64,000 nucleotides of DNA from Bacteroidales bacterium (lineage in GTDB: Bacteria > Bacteroidota > Bacteroidia > Bacteroidales > UBA932): NCBI GenBank assembly GCA_015060455.1, contig SUYM01000002.1, forward strand, positions 1 to 64,000, given 5' to 3'. The notes under the pieces were generated by a model. It ran no database searches. It was not told the DNA's origin and worked only from the letters and a program-made list of their open reading frames with translations. A program made the translations under genes and the position numbers. The number at the start of each line of letters is the position of its first letter. The first letter of the stretch is position 1. This document shows, one piece after another, positions 28,743-36,793 of this stretch.

Positions 28743-29738
28743 ATGAAACGACATAATTATTTTATTTGTGCAGCATTTGCTGTAGCAGCAACTGTTGCAT
28801 GTGATCCTGCTGAAGATCAGCCAAAGGATTTTCCTGTAGTAGGTGAAATCGCACTTAGCGGTGAGAGTACCAATGCAGCAACAAATTCATGGTATCCAGG
28901 TGAGAAACTTGGTGTATTTGTTACTTCTGATGGTCTGACTCAGTCTAACCTTCTTTATACTCCATCTGAGACTTGTGCAGACAATTCTGTGCTTCTTGAT
29001 GAGAACGATCCTACAAGCAAGTATTGGATGTTCGGTGATCCAGTTGGTAACGTTGCACTCACTGCAAGCGCAGAGAAGGCAGGTTTCAAACAGGGAGTAC
29101 ACAACGTGTATGCTTACTCACCATACAATGCAGCTGCAACAGATGTAACAGCAGTTCCTATGCCTGATCTTACAAAACAGGATGAACTTACTTTCCGTGG
29201 GCAAACTACAAATCCGGCCTTGTCTTTTGTATATGCATCTAAAGTAGTTGAAGAATATACATCTGCTCCTGTGGATCTTGGAACATTTACATGCGTAACG
29301 ATGGCTCTTAACACAGGATCTATTGAATTCAGTGGCCAGGAATCAGAACTCGTGGGTAAGAAACTTGTCAAAATGGTGGTAACTGCGGATAAGCCAATCG
29401 CGTATAGTAATGCGAAATTCAATCTTGTTGAAAAATCAATTTCTGGTACTTCTGCACCTGTTGAAGTAACTACAAACCAGGAGATTAAAGCATCAGAAGG
29501 TCTTGATTTTGTAACAATGCAATCTGTGACAATATATTCAACAGGTGATCCGGTTAAATTCGTTATAATAGCACCAGCTTCACTTGATGAACTCCAGTCA
29601 ATGAAATTTAACTTTACCGCTGTTCTTGATGATAATTCTGAGTGGACTGTTTCTGAAGTATCACCTAACGTAATGAACATTGGAGGCTCAACATTAATTA
29701 CATTTGGCGGCAAAGTAGTTGGCCTTACCAAGAAATAA
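28743..29738 (+). CDS. Fimbrillin-like lipoprotein (end of SusC/SusD locus 2)
   Basis: A 331-residue lipoprotein; the signal MKRHNYFICAAFAVAATVAC ends at C20. The pattern matches the fimbrillin (Mfa/FimA-like) superfamily: an N-terminal beta domain (LSGESTNAATNSWYPGEKLGVF), the HNVYAYSPYN motif that marks the first domain, and a second beta domain ending FGGKVVGLTKK. Alone, without anchor, usher-like or minor-tip genes, it is more likely a surface adhesin or an accessory binding protein of the uptake locus than a pilus shaft (inference). A strong GC-rich terminator follows 22 bases downstream. Confidence 0.75.
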   Translation: MKRHNYFICAAFAVAATVACDPAEDQPKDFPVVGEIALSGESTNAATNSWYPGEKLGVFVTSDGLTQSNLLYTPSETCADNSVLLDENDPTSKYWMFGDPVGNVALTASAEKAGFKQGVHNVYAYSPYNAAATDVTAVPMPDLTKQDELTFRGQTTNPALSFVYASKVVEEYTSAPVDLGTFTCVTMALNTGSIEFSGQESELVGKKLVKMVVTADKPIAYSNAKFNLVEKSISGTSAPVEVTTNQEIKASEGLDFVTMQSVTIYSTGDPVKFVIIAPASLDELQSMKFNFTAVLDDNSEWTVSEVSPNVMNIGGSTLITFGGKVVGLTKK

Positions 29739-29760
29739 TCAAACCGACTAATATTCACTT

Positions 29761-29796
29761 CACCGGTCCGCCTCCCGCGGGCCGGTTTTTATTTTG
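29761..29796 (+). terminator. Rho-independent terminator of SusC/SusD locus 2
   Basis: ACCGGTCCGC pairs with GCGGGCCGGT around a five-base loop and is followed by TTTTATTTTGC. A near copy with the same arms and tail lies at 31093-31125, so the two flank the nuclease gene at 30106. Confidence 0.85.
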
Positions 29797-29833
29797 CTCG
29801 CTGCCAACAGATGTATGCCCTGCTTGACATCTC

Positions 29834-30020
29834 CATCCGCAATTTGCCCTGTTTTACGGATGCAACCGGTAAATTTCCGCCTGAGATCTGAATCTAAAAT
29901 ATGCGATTTCAGCAAAAAATAGAGTGTTTTTTCTCGAAATTACTTCCGAAAATCGCTATCTGAACTACCTCAGACAGCGATTTTTAAATTTATCCGTTTT
30001 CTTTTTGGGGACACGGATAA
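29834..30020. repeat. Hairpins of the variable-stem family, with a terminator between them
   Basis: CATCCG (29834-29839) pairs with CGGATG (29857-29862). CTGAGATC (29881-29888) pairs with GATTTCAG (29905-29912) with one mismatch. TTATCCG (29990-29996) pairs with CGGATAA (30014-30020). The loops are 16-17 bases. This covers most of the 367-base gap between the fimbrillin-like and nuclease genes. Confidence 0.5.
29950..29985 (+). terminator. Second terminator-like hairpin, 14-bp stem
   Basis: AAATCGCTATCTGA and TCAGACAGCGATTT pair with one non-Watson-Crick position around the loop ACTACC and run into TTTTT. It may insulate the nuclease gene from the operon upstream. Confidence 0.7.
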
Positions 30021-30105
30021 GTGTCCGGAACTTTGCAGCGGAACATCACATCAGACCAAAGTCCTGGCTGTGATGAGAGAATTATTAACAACTTAAATTT
30101 CTGCT

Positions 30106-31074
30106 ATGAAGGAAAAAGAAGAAAGTGTTGACCCGCAGAAGACAAAACAGAAGTATGCGGAGTTGCTGTGCGATTTTATGTTCAAGCGTCTGTTCGGGTC
30201 CGAGGCCAACAAGGATGTGCTGATTGCATTTCTGAACACAGTGATTGAAGACGTGGAGATTGTGCACGTGGATTTCATTCCCACCGAACACATCGGATTT
30301 ACAGAGGAGGATAGGAAGGTCATATTTGACATTTCCTGTAAATGCAAGGACGGCTCGTCGTTCATCATCGAGATGCAGAAGGGCTATCAGAAGTATTTCC
30401 GAGAACGTGCACTGTATTACACGACCTATCCAATCAATGAGCAGGGGCGTGAAGCGCATGATCTATACTTGAAACGCAAGGCAGCGGGCGAGGCAGGTCC
30501 AAGATTTGATTGGGACTACAACCTGAGACCTGTCACGGTGGTGGCCATCCTGAATTTCAGTTTCGCTCACTGCGGGGATTGGCCGCTGGAGCAGTTCCGC
30601 TCGTCCTACCGACTGTACGAGGACTCCCGTTGCGAGGTCATGACCGACGCCCTGCGATTCGTATTCCTCGAACTGGGGCGTTTCAACAAGCACCTGTGGG
30701 AGTTGGAAACGGTGACAGACAAGTGGATGTATCTGCTCAAACACATGCATGAGATGGATGAGATTCCGAAAAAATTTTCAGATCCTCTGTTCACTCGTTT
30801 GTTTTTGCTGGCAGAAATTGATAACTTTACAGCCGAAGAGAAAAAGCAATACTATAAATCATTGGAAGATATGGGCGATTACCTCAACACCATCAATACT
30901 GCTGCGGAGATAGCCGAAAAGCGTGGTCATGCTGCCGGGCTGGCAGAAGGCATGGAGAAGGGCATGGAGAAAGAGCGCTATGCAAATGCCGCAAAGTTAA
31001 AGGAACTTGGAGTTGATATCTCAATCATCTCACAGGCGACAGGCTTGTCCACGGATGAAATCGCACTTTTGTAA
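30106..31074 (+). CDS. Rpn/PDDEXK_2-family nuclease (putative transposase-like)
   Basis: A 322-residue protein of the Rpn / PD-(D/E)XK nuclease-transposase family (PDDEXK_2). Residues 23-31 (DFMFKRLFG) are the family start motif; D75 in FDISCKC and E89-x-Q91 in FIIEMQK supply the catalytic D-Xn-E-x-Q/K pattern. The C-terminus has the typical short repeats (AEGMEKGMEKERYANAAK, then LKELGVDISIISQATGLS). Escherichia coli Rpn proteins promote recA-independent recombination and make DNA cuts; many Bacteroidota carry multiple copies as single genes. It stands alone, and near-identical GC hairpins lie on both sides, so it may be a mobile or recently inserted unit (inference). All family motifs are intact. 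Confidence 0.88.
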   Translation: MKEKEESVDPQKTKQKYAELLCDFMFKRLFGSEANKDVLIAFLNTVIEDVEIVHVDFIPTEHIGFTEEDRKVIFDISCKCKDGSSFIIEMQKGYQKYFRERALYYTTYPINEQGREAHDLYLKRKAAGEAGPRFDWDYNLRPVTVVAILNFSFAHCGDWPLEQFRSSYRLYEDSRCEVMTDALRFVFLELGRFNKHLWELETVTDKWMYLLKHMHEMDEIPKKFSDPLFTRLFLLAEIDNFTAEEKKQYYKSLEDMGDYLNTINTAAEIAEKRGHAAGLAEGMEKGMEKERYANAAKLKELGVDISIISQATGLSTDEIALL

Positions 31075-31092
31075 CGCAAATTTAGTGAACTC

Positions 31093-31125
31093 ACCGGTCC
31101 GCAACAGCGGGCCGGTTTTATTTTG
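31093..31125 (+). terminator. Terminator between nuclease gene and convergent S26-like gene
   Basis: ACCGGTCCGC pairs with GCGGGCCGGT around AACA, followed by TTTATTTTGC. It is nearly the same sequence as the terminator at 29761. Confidence 0.82.
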
Positions 31126-31600
31126 CATTGGTGAAGTCGAAGACCTTGTCTGCGTTAAGCCGGCGCCACAGGCCGAGAGGGTAGCGGCGGACTGGGGTGA
31201 GGATGTGCCACAGGAAAGAGTAGATACGCCAGCAGGCGCTGTGTGAGGTCACTGTGCGGCCTTTTCTGGTGATGCTGACCATGATGCCGATTATGTTGTC
31301 CATGGTGGCGGTTTCTGTCATGCCGATGTTTCCGTCTCCAAGGAGGGCCACCGTGGCCGGGTCGCGTCTTATGATGCGGTGTATGAGATAATTTCCACGA
31401 ATGTCCTTGACCAGGGCTACTGTTCCGGGCCTGATGTCTTCATCTGTCCACGGACCGAGCGTTATCTGGTCGCGAAGGTGTACCATGAAGGGGTTCATGC
31501 TGTTTCCTTTCACAGTCAGAGACACTGTCTTGCCTTCTGAAATCAGAGTCCTGATCTCTTCCATCATCACAGCCTTGTCTTTTATTATAGTTTTCGCCAT
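31118..31600 (-). CDS. S24/S26 (signal-peptidase-like) serine peptidase
   Basis: A 160-residue protein from MAKTIIKDK (31600); the open frame runs further upstream but with no family-like sequence. VKGNSMNPF puts a candidate nucleophile at S34 in the S-M-x-P motif, and PGTVALVKD places K65 where the signal-peptidase general-base lysine falls. There is no N-terminal membrane segment, unlike LepB, but the C-terminal 40 residues (CWRIYSFLWHILTPVRRYPL) are hydrophobic and basic. It is divergent from an HPr-kinase-like gene and an ABC exporter, the kind of company such peptidases keep in peptide-processing clusters. The substrate is unknown, and the ORF could instead be an inactive relative. Confidence 0.75.
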   Translation of the reverse strand: MAKTIIKDKAVMMEEIRTLISEGKTVSLTVKGNSMNPFMVHLRDQITLGPWTDEDIRPGTVALVKDIRGNYLIHRIIRRDPATVALLGDGNIGMTETATMDNIIGIMVSITRKGRTVTSHSACWRIYSFLWHILTPVRRYPLGLWRRLNADKVFDFTNAK

Positions 31601-31690
31601 ATTGTTCTTATTGTCCGGACAATCCGCCAGATTATAGATGATATGATGTGGATTATCAATCCCGGATGCAAAAATACGGATAAAAATTCC

Positions 31691-31698
31691 TATCTTTG
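31691..31698 (+). promoter_or_regulatory. Promoter -7 box (TATCTTTG) very close to the kinase start
   Basis: TATCTTTG ends 8 bases before the ATG at 31707. With initiation about 6-8 bases after the box, the transcript would start at or just before that ATG, giving a nearly leaderless mRNA or use of the second ATG at 31716. Confidence 0.5.
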
Positions 31699-31706
31699 AA
31701 GGATTT

Positions 31707-32594
31707 ATGGAAAAAATGTACAAATATACAGTTGCAGGACACACCTTTGGTGTCTCACTTCCTGACGGATATTCTCAGGAAGAATATCTTGCACCTTATC
31801 TGCCTTTTGTCGCTGCTGCTGATGCTCAGCCACTTTTTACAGTCAGACTTGCTCATTCACAGACACTTAAAGAACTCGATCCGGGTAAGGTCGTGGAGTG
31901 TCTCAATGACGAAGCACCATATTTCTGGTTGTTTGAGAAGGCAGAAGGTGGATATAACTTCGGATTTTCCTACACAAAGAAACATCCGGATTGTATTGTA
32001 ATCCCTTCATCAGACCTCAGTCAGGCGACTGTCTATGTTCCGACTTCTCATGCGGAGCGCCTTGCGGAATTTGCTCTCAGCAATGCGATGATGCTCCTAT
32101 ATACCTTCAACACCACCCCTCTGGACACCCTGATGGTGCACGCGTCTGTGGTGGCTCACGACGGTGGCGCCTATATGTTCCTTGGACGCAGCGGTACAGG
32201 CAAGAGCACGCACAGCAGCCTGTGGCTCAAACATATATCCAATACTTACCTTCTCAATGATGATAATCCTGTCATCAGGGTGGAGGACGGCAAGGTCAAT
32301 ATCTACGGCACCCCATGGAGTGGAAAGACTCCGTGCTATAGGAATGAGGTGCTGGCCTTGAAAGCCTCGGTGCGTCTGTCGCAGGCACCGCATAATGTCA
32401 TCAGAAAACTTTCTGCACTGCAATCCTATGCGTCCCTGATGCCCGCATGCTCATGCATGAGATGGGACAGAAGATCTACCGATGCACTTCACAGGACTGT
32501 CGAGAAGGTGATTTCCCTTGTCAGCGGCTGGCATCTTGAATGTCTTCCTGATGCAGATGCGGCAAATGTATGCCACGCGGCAATAAAACAATAG
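31707..32594 (+). CDS. HPr kinase-like (HprK/PEPCK-fold) P-loop protein
   Basis: A 295-residue protein whose second half is an HPr-serine-kinase-like P-loop domain: GRSGTGKST (160-168), NDD (184-186) and YGTPWSGK (200-207). The first 110 residues form a separate domain with no motif I know. It lacks the bulk of classical HprK and there is no PTS or HPr gene nearby, so the target is more likely a peptide or a small protein, as with the HprK-like kinases that phosphorylate lasso peptides (inference). It starts 106 bases from the divergent S26-like gene and is followed after 4 bases by an ABC exporter. M4 at 31716 is an alternative start. Confidence 0.78.
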   Translation: MEKMYKYTVAGHTFGVSLPDGYSQEEYLAPYLPFVAAADAQPLFTVRLAHSQTLKELDPGKVVECLNDEAPYFWLFEKAEGGYNFGFSYTKKHPDCIVIPSSDLSQATVYVPTSHAERLAEFALSNAMMLLYTFNTTPLDTLMVHASVVAHDGGAYMFLGRSGTGKSTHSSLWLKHISNTYLLNDDNPVIRVEDGKVNIYGTPWSGKTPCYRNEVLALKASVRLSQAPHNVIRKLSALQSYASLMPACSCMRWDRRSTDALHRTVEKVISLVSGWHLECLPDADAANVCHAAIKQ

Positions 32595-32598
32595 GTAT

Positions 32599-34239
32599 AT
32601 GCGTTATTTAAGATGGTTCAGCAGGGTTATCCGCCCATATGGAATGCCTTTTGCGGTCATGATTCTGTGTCATGTCGCTTTCGCGTTCTGCGCCGTCTTC
32701 TTTGTATATAGTTGCAAACAACTGGTGGATATAGCAGTGTCTTTACTGAACGGAACCTCTGACGTCGGGGCTATGGGGCTATGGCTGATGGTTCTTGTCG
32801 GCGTGATTCTTCTGCGTATCCTCCTGAACTCCTTGAAGGCATATCTTCAGGCCAAGACTGAAATCCGGATGAAGAACCATCTCAGACGCAATCTCTTTGA
32901 CATCATGCTCAGGATGCAGTCTGACGGAACGCGTATGCATCATACGGGAGACATCATCAACAGAATCCAGGAGGATGTCAGGGTTATATCTTCTGCCTTC
33001 ATTTCTTCCGTACCTAATTTCATCGGTTCATGCCTCCAGTTTGCGGCCGCCGCTGCATTTCTGATCTGGCTTGATTACAGGTTGGCATTGGTTGTGGTCG
33101 TTGTCCTGCCTGTCGGCTTGGGAGTGGGTAAATATGTCACCGGACGCATCAGAAACCTCACTCTTGACATCAGAAACAGCGATTCCAAGGTCCAGTCCCA
33201 TGTCCAGGAGAGCATACAGCATCGCACCCTGTTGCAGTCAATGGAATATGCCTCCACAAGTTCCGACGAACTTGAAGGATTGCAGGATGTGCTCTATGCC
33301 GGCGAGTTGCGGAGGACCAGGTTCAGCGTCGTTTCACGCATATTTGTTTCCATGGCTTTTCAGGCAGGCTATCTGATTGCATTCATGTGGGGTGTTCTTG
33401 GAATAAGTCATGGCACTGTAACTTACGGTATGATGACGGCCTTCCTTCAACTTGTCGGTCAGATTCAGCGTCCTCTTCTGGAAATGAGCGCTCAGATACC
33501 TTCAATCCTTCATTCTACAGCATCCATAGACAGGATCATGGAGATCGAGGCCTTGCCGCAGGAAGAGCCTGTGACCGAACCGATATTCATGGATTCTCCT
33601 GCCGGAATAAGACTCACTGACGTTACATTCGCTTATCCGGACTCGTCGAGAAAAATTCTGGATGGTTTCTCGTTCGATTTCGCTCCGGCAAGCCGTACGG
33701 CCATAGTCGGTCCTACGGGTGTCGGAAAGAGCACGCTTATACGGCTTCTGCTGTCCCTTCTCAAATCACAGGAGGGGGATATACGGATATACAATGATAA
33801 AGACACCAATGGGGTGCCTGTATCACCGGCAACCCGATGCAACCTTGTCTATGTTCCTCAGGGAAACAGCCTGTTCAGCGGTACGGTCAGGGACAACCTT
33901 CTGATGGGTAATCCGGAGGCTTCCGAGCAGGAAATGAAGACGGCTCTGCATACGGCAGCGGCGGATTTTGTGCTTGAACTTCCCGGCGGACTGGATGCTC
34001 ACTGTTCGGAGGGTGGTGCCGGTCTTTCGGAGGGTCAGGCCCAGCGTATCGCCATTGCACGTGCCCTTCTGCGTCCGGGCAGTATTCTGCTTCTGGATGA
34101 ATTCAGTTCGGCTCTTGACGGGGAGACTGAAACAATACTTATGGAGAGGCTCACGGCAGGTCTTCATGACCACACCATGATCTTCATCACCCATCGTGAA
34201 AGAGTCATAGATTACTGTACCGGCGTTCTCAGGATGTAA
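32599..34239 (+). CDS. ABC exporter (fused membrane and ATPase domains)
   Basis: A 546-residue half-transporter: an ABC transmembrane domain (six helices, residues about 15-300) joined to an ATPase with Walker A GPTGVGKST, signature LSEGQAQRIAIARALL (LSEGQ instead of LSGGQ) and Walker B ILLLDEFSSALD. There is no N-terminal C39 peptidase domain, so any leader cleavage would have to be done by another enzyme, for which the divergent S26-like protein is a candidate. Coupled to the HprK-like gene (4-base gap). It probably exports a peptide or lipid as a homodimer. It is convergent with the aminotransferase, 2 bases apart. Confidence 0.85.
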   Translation: MRYLRWFSRVIRPYGMPFAVMILCHVAFAFCAVFFVYSCKQLVDIAVSLLNGTSDVGAMGLWLMVLVGVILLRILLNSLKAYLQAKTEIRMKNHLRRNLFDIMLRMQSDGTRMHHTGDIINRIQEDVRVISSAFISSVPNFIGSCLQFAAAAAFLIWLDYRLALVVVVVLPVGLGVGKYVTGRIRNLTLDIRNSDSKVQSHVQESIQHRTLLQSMEYASTSSDELEGLQDVLYAGELRRTRFSVVSRIFVSMAFQAGYLIAFMWGVLGISHGTVTYGMMTAFLQLVGQIQRPLLEMSAQIPSILHSTASIDRIMEIEALPQEEPVTEPIFMDSPAGIRLTDVTFAYPDSSRKILDGFSFDFAPASRTAIVGPTGVGKSTLIRLLLSLLKSQEGDIRIYNDKDTNGVPVSPATRCNLVYVPQGNSLFSGTVRDNLLMGNPEASEQEMKTALHTAAADFVLELPGGLDAHCSEGGAGLSEGQAQRIAIARALLRPGSILLLDEFSSALDGETETILMERLTAGLHDHTMIFITHRERVIDYCTGVLRM

Positions 34240-34241
34240 TC

Positions 34242-35435
34242 TTATCGCCTGTTGTAGGCCTCCAGAGCCTTTTCGAGGATGAACAAGGCGCGCTGGAGGT
34301 CTTCCTTGCAAAGCACGTATGCTATGCGCACCTCATTGCGGCCCTGACCGGGAGTCGAATAGAAACCGCTGGCGGGGGCCATCATTACGGTTTCTCCCTC
34401 ATATTCAAAGTCTGACAGACACCATGCGCAGAAATCGTCGGCATCCTCCACCGGCAGGCTTGCCACAGTGTAGAATGCTCCCATAGGGATAGGGGAATAT
34501 ACTCCCGGAATCTTGTTCAGACCATCGACAAGGCATTTCCTGCGCTCCACATACTCCTCATATACCTCGGCAGCATATTCTTCCGTGCCTTCTATCGACG
34601 CCTCCGCAATGATCTGTCCGATGAGCGGGGGACTGAGACGGGCCTGGCAGAACTTCATCACGGCCTTCTTCAATGCTTCGTTCTTGGTCACGAGGGCTCC
34701 TATGCGGATGCCGCACTCGGAGTATCTTTTTGAAACGGAGTCGATGAGGACCACATTTTCCTCTATGCCTTCAAGATGACATGCCGAGATATAAGGTGAA
34801 CCGGTGTAGATGAACTCCCTGTAAACCTCGTCGGAGAAGAGGTAGAGGTTGTGCTTCTTCACGATATCACGCAACTGGTTCATCTCAGCGCGAGAGTACA
34901 GGTAGCCGGTAGGGTTGTTCGGGTTGCAGATCAGAATCGCCTTTGTGCGCTCTGTGATGAGTTCCTCGAACTTCTCGACCGGCGGGAGGGCGAATCCTGT
35001 GTCGATGGTGGCTGTGACAGTCTTGATCACGGCACCTGCTGATACTGCGAAGGCCATATAGTTGGCGTATGCAGGCTCAGGGACTATGATTTCGTCACCC
35101 GGATTGAGGCATGCCAGAAATGCGAACAGCACGGCTTCCGAACCGCCGCTGGTGATGATGATGTCGTCTGTTGTCAGGCGGATATTGAACTTGCCGTAAT
35201 ATTTGACAAGTTTCTCACGCAATGACAGGAATCCCTGACTCGGACTGTATTCAAGCACGCTGCGGTCTATGGTTTTCAGTGCATCAAGGGCCTTCTGAGG
35301 TGTCGGCAGGTCTGGCTGGCCGATGTTCAGATGATAGACCTTGACGCCCCGCTCCTTTGCTGCGTTTGCCAGTGGAGTGAGTTTTCTGATAGGGGATGAA
35401 GGCATTTCGATGCCTCGCTGTGATATTTTGAGCAT
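34242..35435 (-). CDS. Class I/II pyridoxal-phosphate aminotransferase (aspartate aminotransferase-like)
   Basis: A 397-residue fold-type I aminotransferase. The PLP lysine lies in DSVSKRYSECGIRIG, the CNPNNPTG motif binds the cofactor ring, and the C-terminal arginine motif is present (NEVRIAYVLC). The N-terminus (SPIRKLTPLANAAKERGVKV) and overall pattern fit the subgroup annotated as aspartate or alanine aminotransferase; substrate specificity cannot be told from sequence. Start at MLKISQRGIEMPSSP. It stands alone, convergent with the ABC exporter, and its upstream region (35436-35554) is shared with the divergent ugd promoter. Confidence 0.9.
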   Translation of the reverse strand: MLKISQRGIEMPSSPIRKLTPLANAAKERGVKVYHLNIGQPDLPTPQKALDALKTIDRSVLEYSPSQGFLSLREKLVKYYGKFNIRLTTDDIIITSGGSEAVLFAFLACLNPGDEIIVPEPAYANYMAFAVSAGAVIKTVTATIDTGFALPPVEKFEELITERTKAILICNPNNPTGYLYSRAEMNQLRDIVKKHNLYLFSDEVYREFIYTGSPYISACHLEGIEENVVLIDSVSKRYSECGIRIGALVTKNEALKKAVMKFCQARLSPPLIGQIIAEASIEGTEEYAAEVYEEYVERRKCLVDGLNKIPGVYSPIPMGAFYTVASLPVEDADDFCAWCLSDFEYEGETVMMAPASGFYSTPGQGRNEVRIAYVLCKEDLQRALFILEKALEAYNRR

Positions 35436-35484
35436 GCTTGTCCGTTTAAGTCTGCAAATATAGTGAAAAGATTTCTTTTTTTTG

Positions 35485-35492
35485 TATCTTTG
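35485..35492 (+). promoter_or_regulatory. Promoter -7 box (TATCTTTG) of the nucleotide-sugar operon
   Basis: TATCTTTG lies 62 bases before the ugd ATG, leaving a leader of about 55 bases. Confidence 0.55.
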
Positions 35493-35554
35493 AAGATTGT
35501 GGTGGCAGATGCCAGGTAGGGTTATCTGATGAGGATGTAATTAAAACCAATTTT

Positions 35555-36793
35555 ATGAAGATCGCTGTTGCCGGTACCGGATATGTAGGACTTTCTATGG
35601 CCACACTTCTTTCGCAGAAGCATAGTGTGGTGGCGGTGGATATCGTTCCTGAAAAGGTGGAGATGATCAACCGCAGGCAGTCGCCGATACAGGATGAGTA
35701 CATAGAGAAATATTTTGCACAGAAGCAACTTGAACTCGTGGCTACACTTGATGCCAGGTCTGCGTATGGAGATGCTGATTTTGTCATAATAGCGGCCCCG
35801 ACCAATTATGATCCCAAGAGGAATTTCTTTGATACCAGTGCAGTCGAAAATGTGATTGAGACCGTTCTGAGTGTCAATCCTCAGGCCTATATGGTCATCA
35901 AGTCAACTGTTCCGGTCGGCTATACGGCATCGATACGCCAGAAATATGAAACTGACAGGGTCCTCTTCTCGCCGGAATTCCTTCGGGAATCAAGGGCCTT
36001 GTATGACAACCTTTATCCGAGCCGTATAATCGTCGGTGCAGACCTCAATGACGGGCAGCAGACTCAGGCGGCTCACACCTTTGCAGCCCTTTTGCAGGAA
36101 GGTGCGCTCAAATCCGATGTGGATGTCCTTTTCATGGGGACCACCGAGGCGGAGGCAGTCAAACTGTTTGCAAACACATACCTCGCTCTCAGGGTGTCAT
36201 ATTTCAACGAACTTGATACGTATGCAGAGATGAAGGGACTTGATACGGAGTCTATCATCAAGGGTGTCAGCCTGGATCCGCGTATCGGCGACCAGTACAA
36301 CAACCCTTCCTTCGGTTATGGAGGCTATTGCCTTCCGAAGGACTCCAAGCAGTTGCTTGCAAACTATGACCATGTGCCGCAGAACCTCATTCAGGCAATA
36401 GTCGAGAGCAACCGCACACGCAAGGACTTCATTGCCGACAGGGTGCTTCAACGTGCCGGATATTATTCATACAGCGACGGCAATGAGTATCATGCGGATA
36501 GTGAAAAACTCTGTACGATAGGTGTTTACAGGCTTACGATGAAGGCCGATTCGGATAATTTCCGTCAGAGTTCCATTCAGGGAATAATGAAGCGTGTCAA
36601 GGCCAAGGGCGCGCGAGTGGTGATATATGAGCCTTCGCTTGAAGACGGATCTACGTTCTTCGGCAGTCTTGTGGTCAATGATCTAGCAAGATTCAAGGCC
36701 ATGAGCGACTGCATCATTGCAAACAGATACCAGTCAGCCTTGGAGGATGTGAAGGAGAAGGTTTATACAAGGGATATATTCAACAGGGATTAA
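35555..36793 (+). CDS. ugd: UDP-glucose 6-dehydrogenase
   Basis: A 412-residue NAD-dependent dehydrogenase that oxidises UDP-glucose to UDP-glucuronate, a precursor for capsule or other surface polysaccharide. The N-terminal Rossmann motif is [21 protein letters not shown] is the substrate-binding strand, and the catalytic cysteine is C259 in [13 protein letters not shown]. Length is normal, with the C-terminal nucleotide-sugar domain complete. The next gene starts at the base after its stop, so the two are surely co-transcribed and their products act in sequence (UDP-glucuronate, then its epimer). Confidence 0.93.
   Translation: MKIAVAGTGYVGLSMATLLSQKHSVVAVDIVPEKVEMINRRQSPIQDEYIEKYFAQKQLELVATLDARSAYGDADFVIIAAPTNYDPKRNFFDTSAVENVIETVLSVNPQAYMVIKSTVPVGYTASIRQKYETDRVLFSPEFLRESRALYDNLYPSRIIVGADLNDGQQTQAAHTFAALLQEGALKSDVDVLFMGTTEAEAVKLFANTYLALRVSYFNELDTYAEMKGLDTESIIKGVSLDPRIGDQYNNPSFGYGGYCLPKDSKQLLANYDHVPQNLIQAIVESNRTRKDFIADRVLQRAGYYSYSDGNEYHADSEKLCTIGVYRLTMKADSDNFRQSSIQGIMKRVKAKGARVVIYEPSLEDGSTFFGSLVVNDLARFKAMSDCIIANRYQSALEDVKEKVYTRDIFNRD

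Noticed and set aside
30106..31074. Complete insertion sequence around the PDDEXK gene
   Set aside because: No terminal inverted repeats with target duplications were found; the flanking hairpins are in the same orientation and look like terminators.
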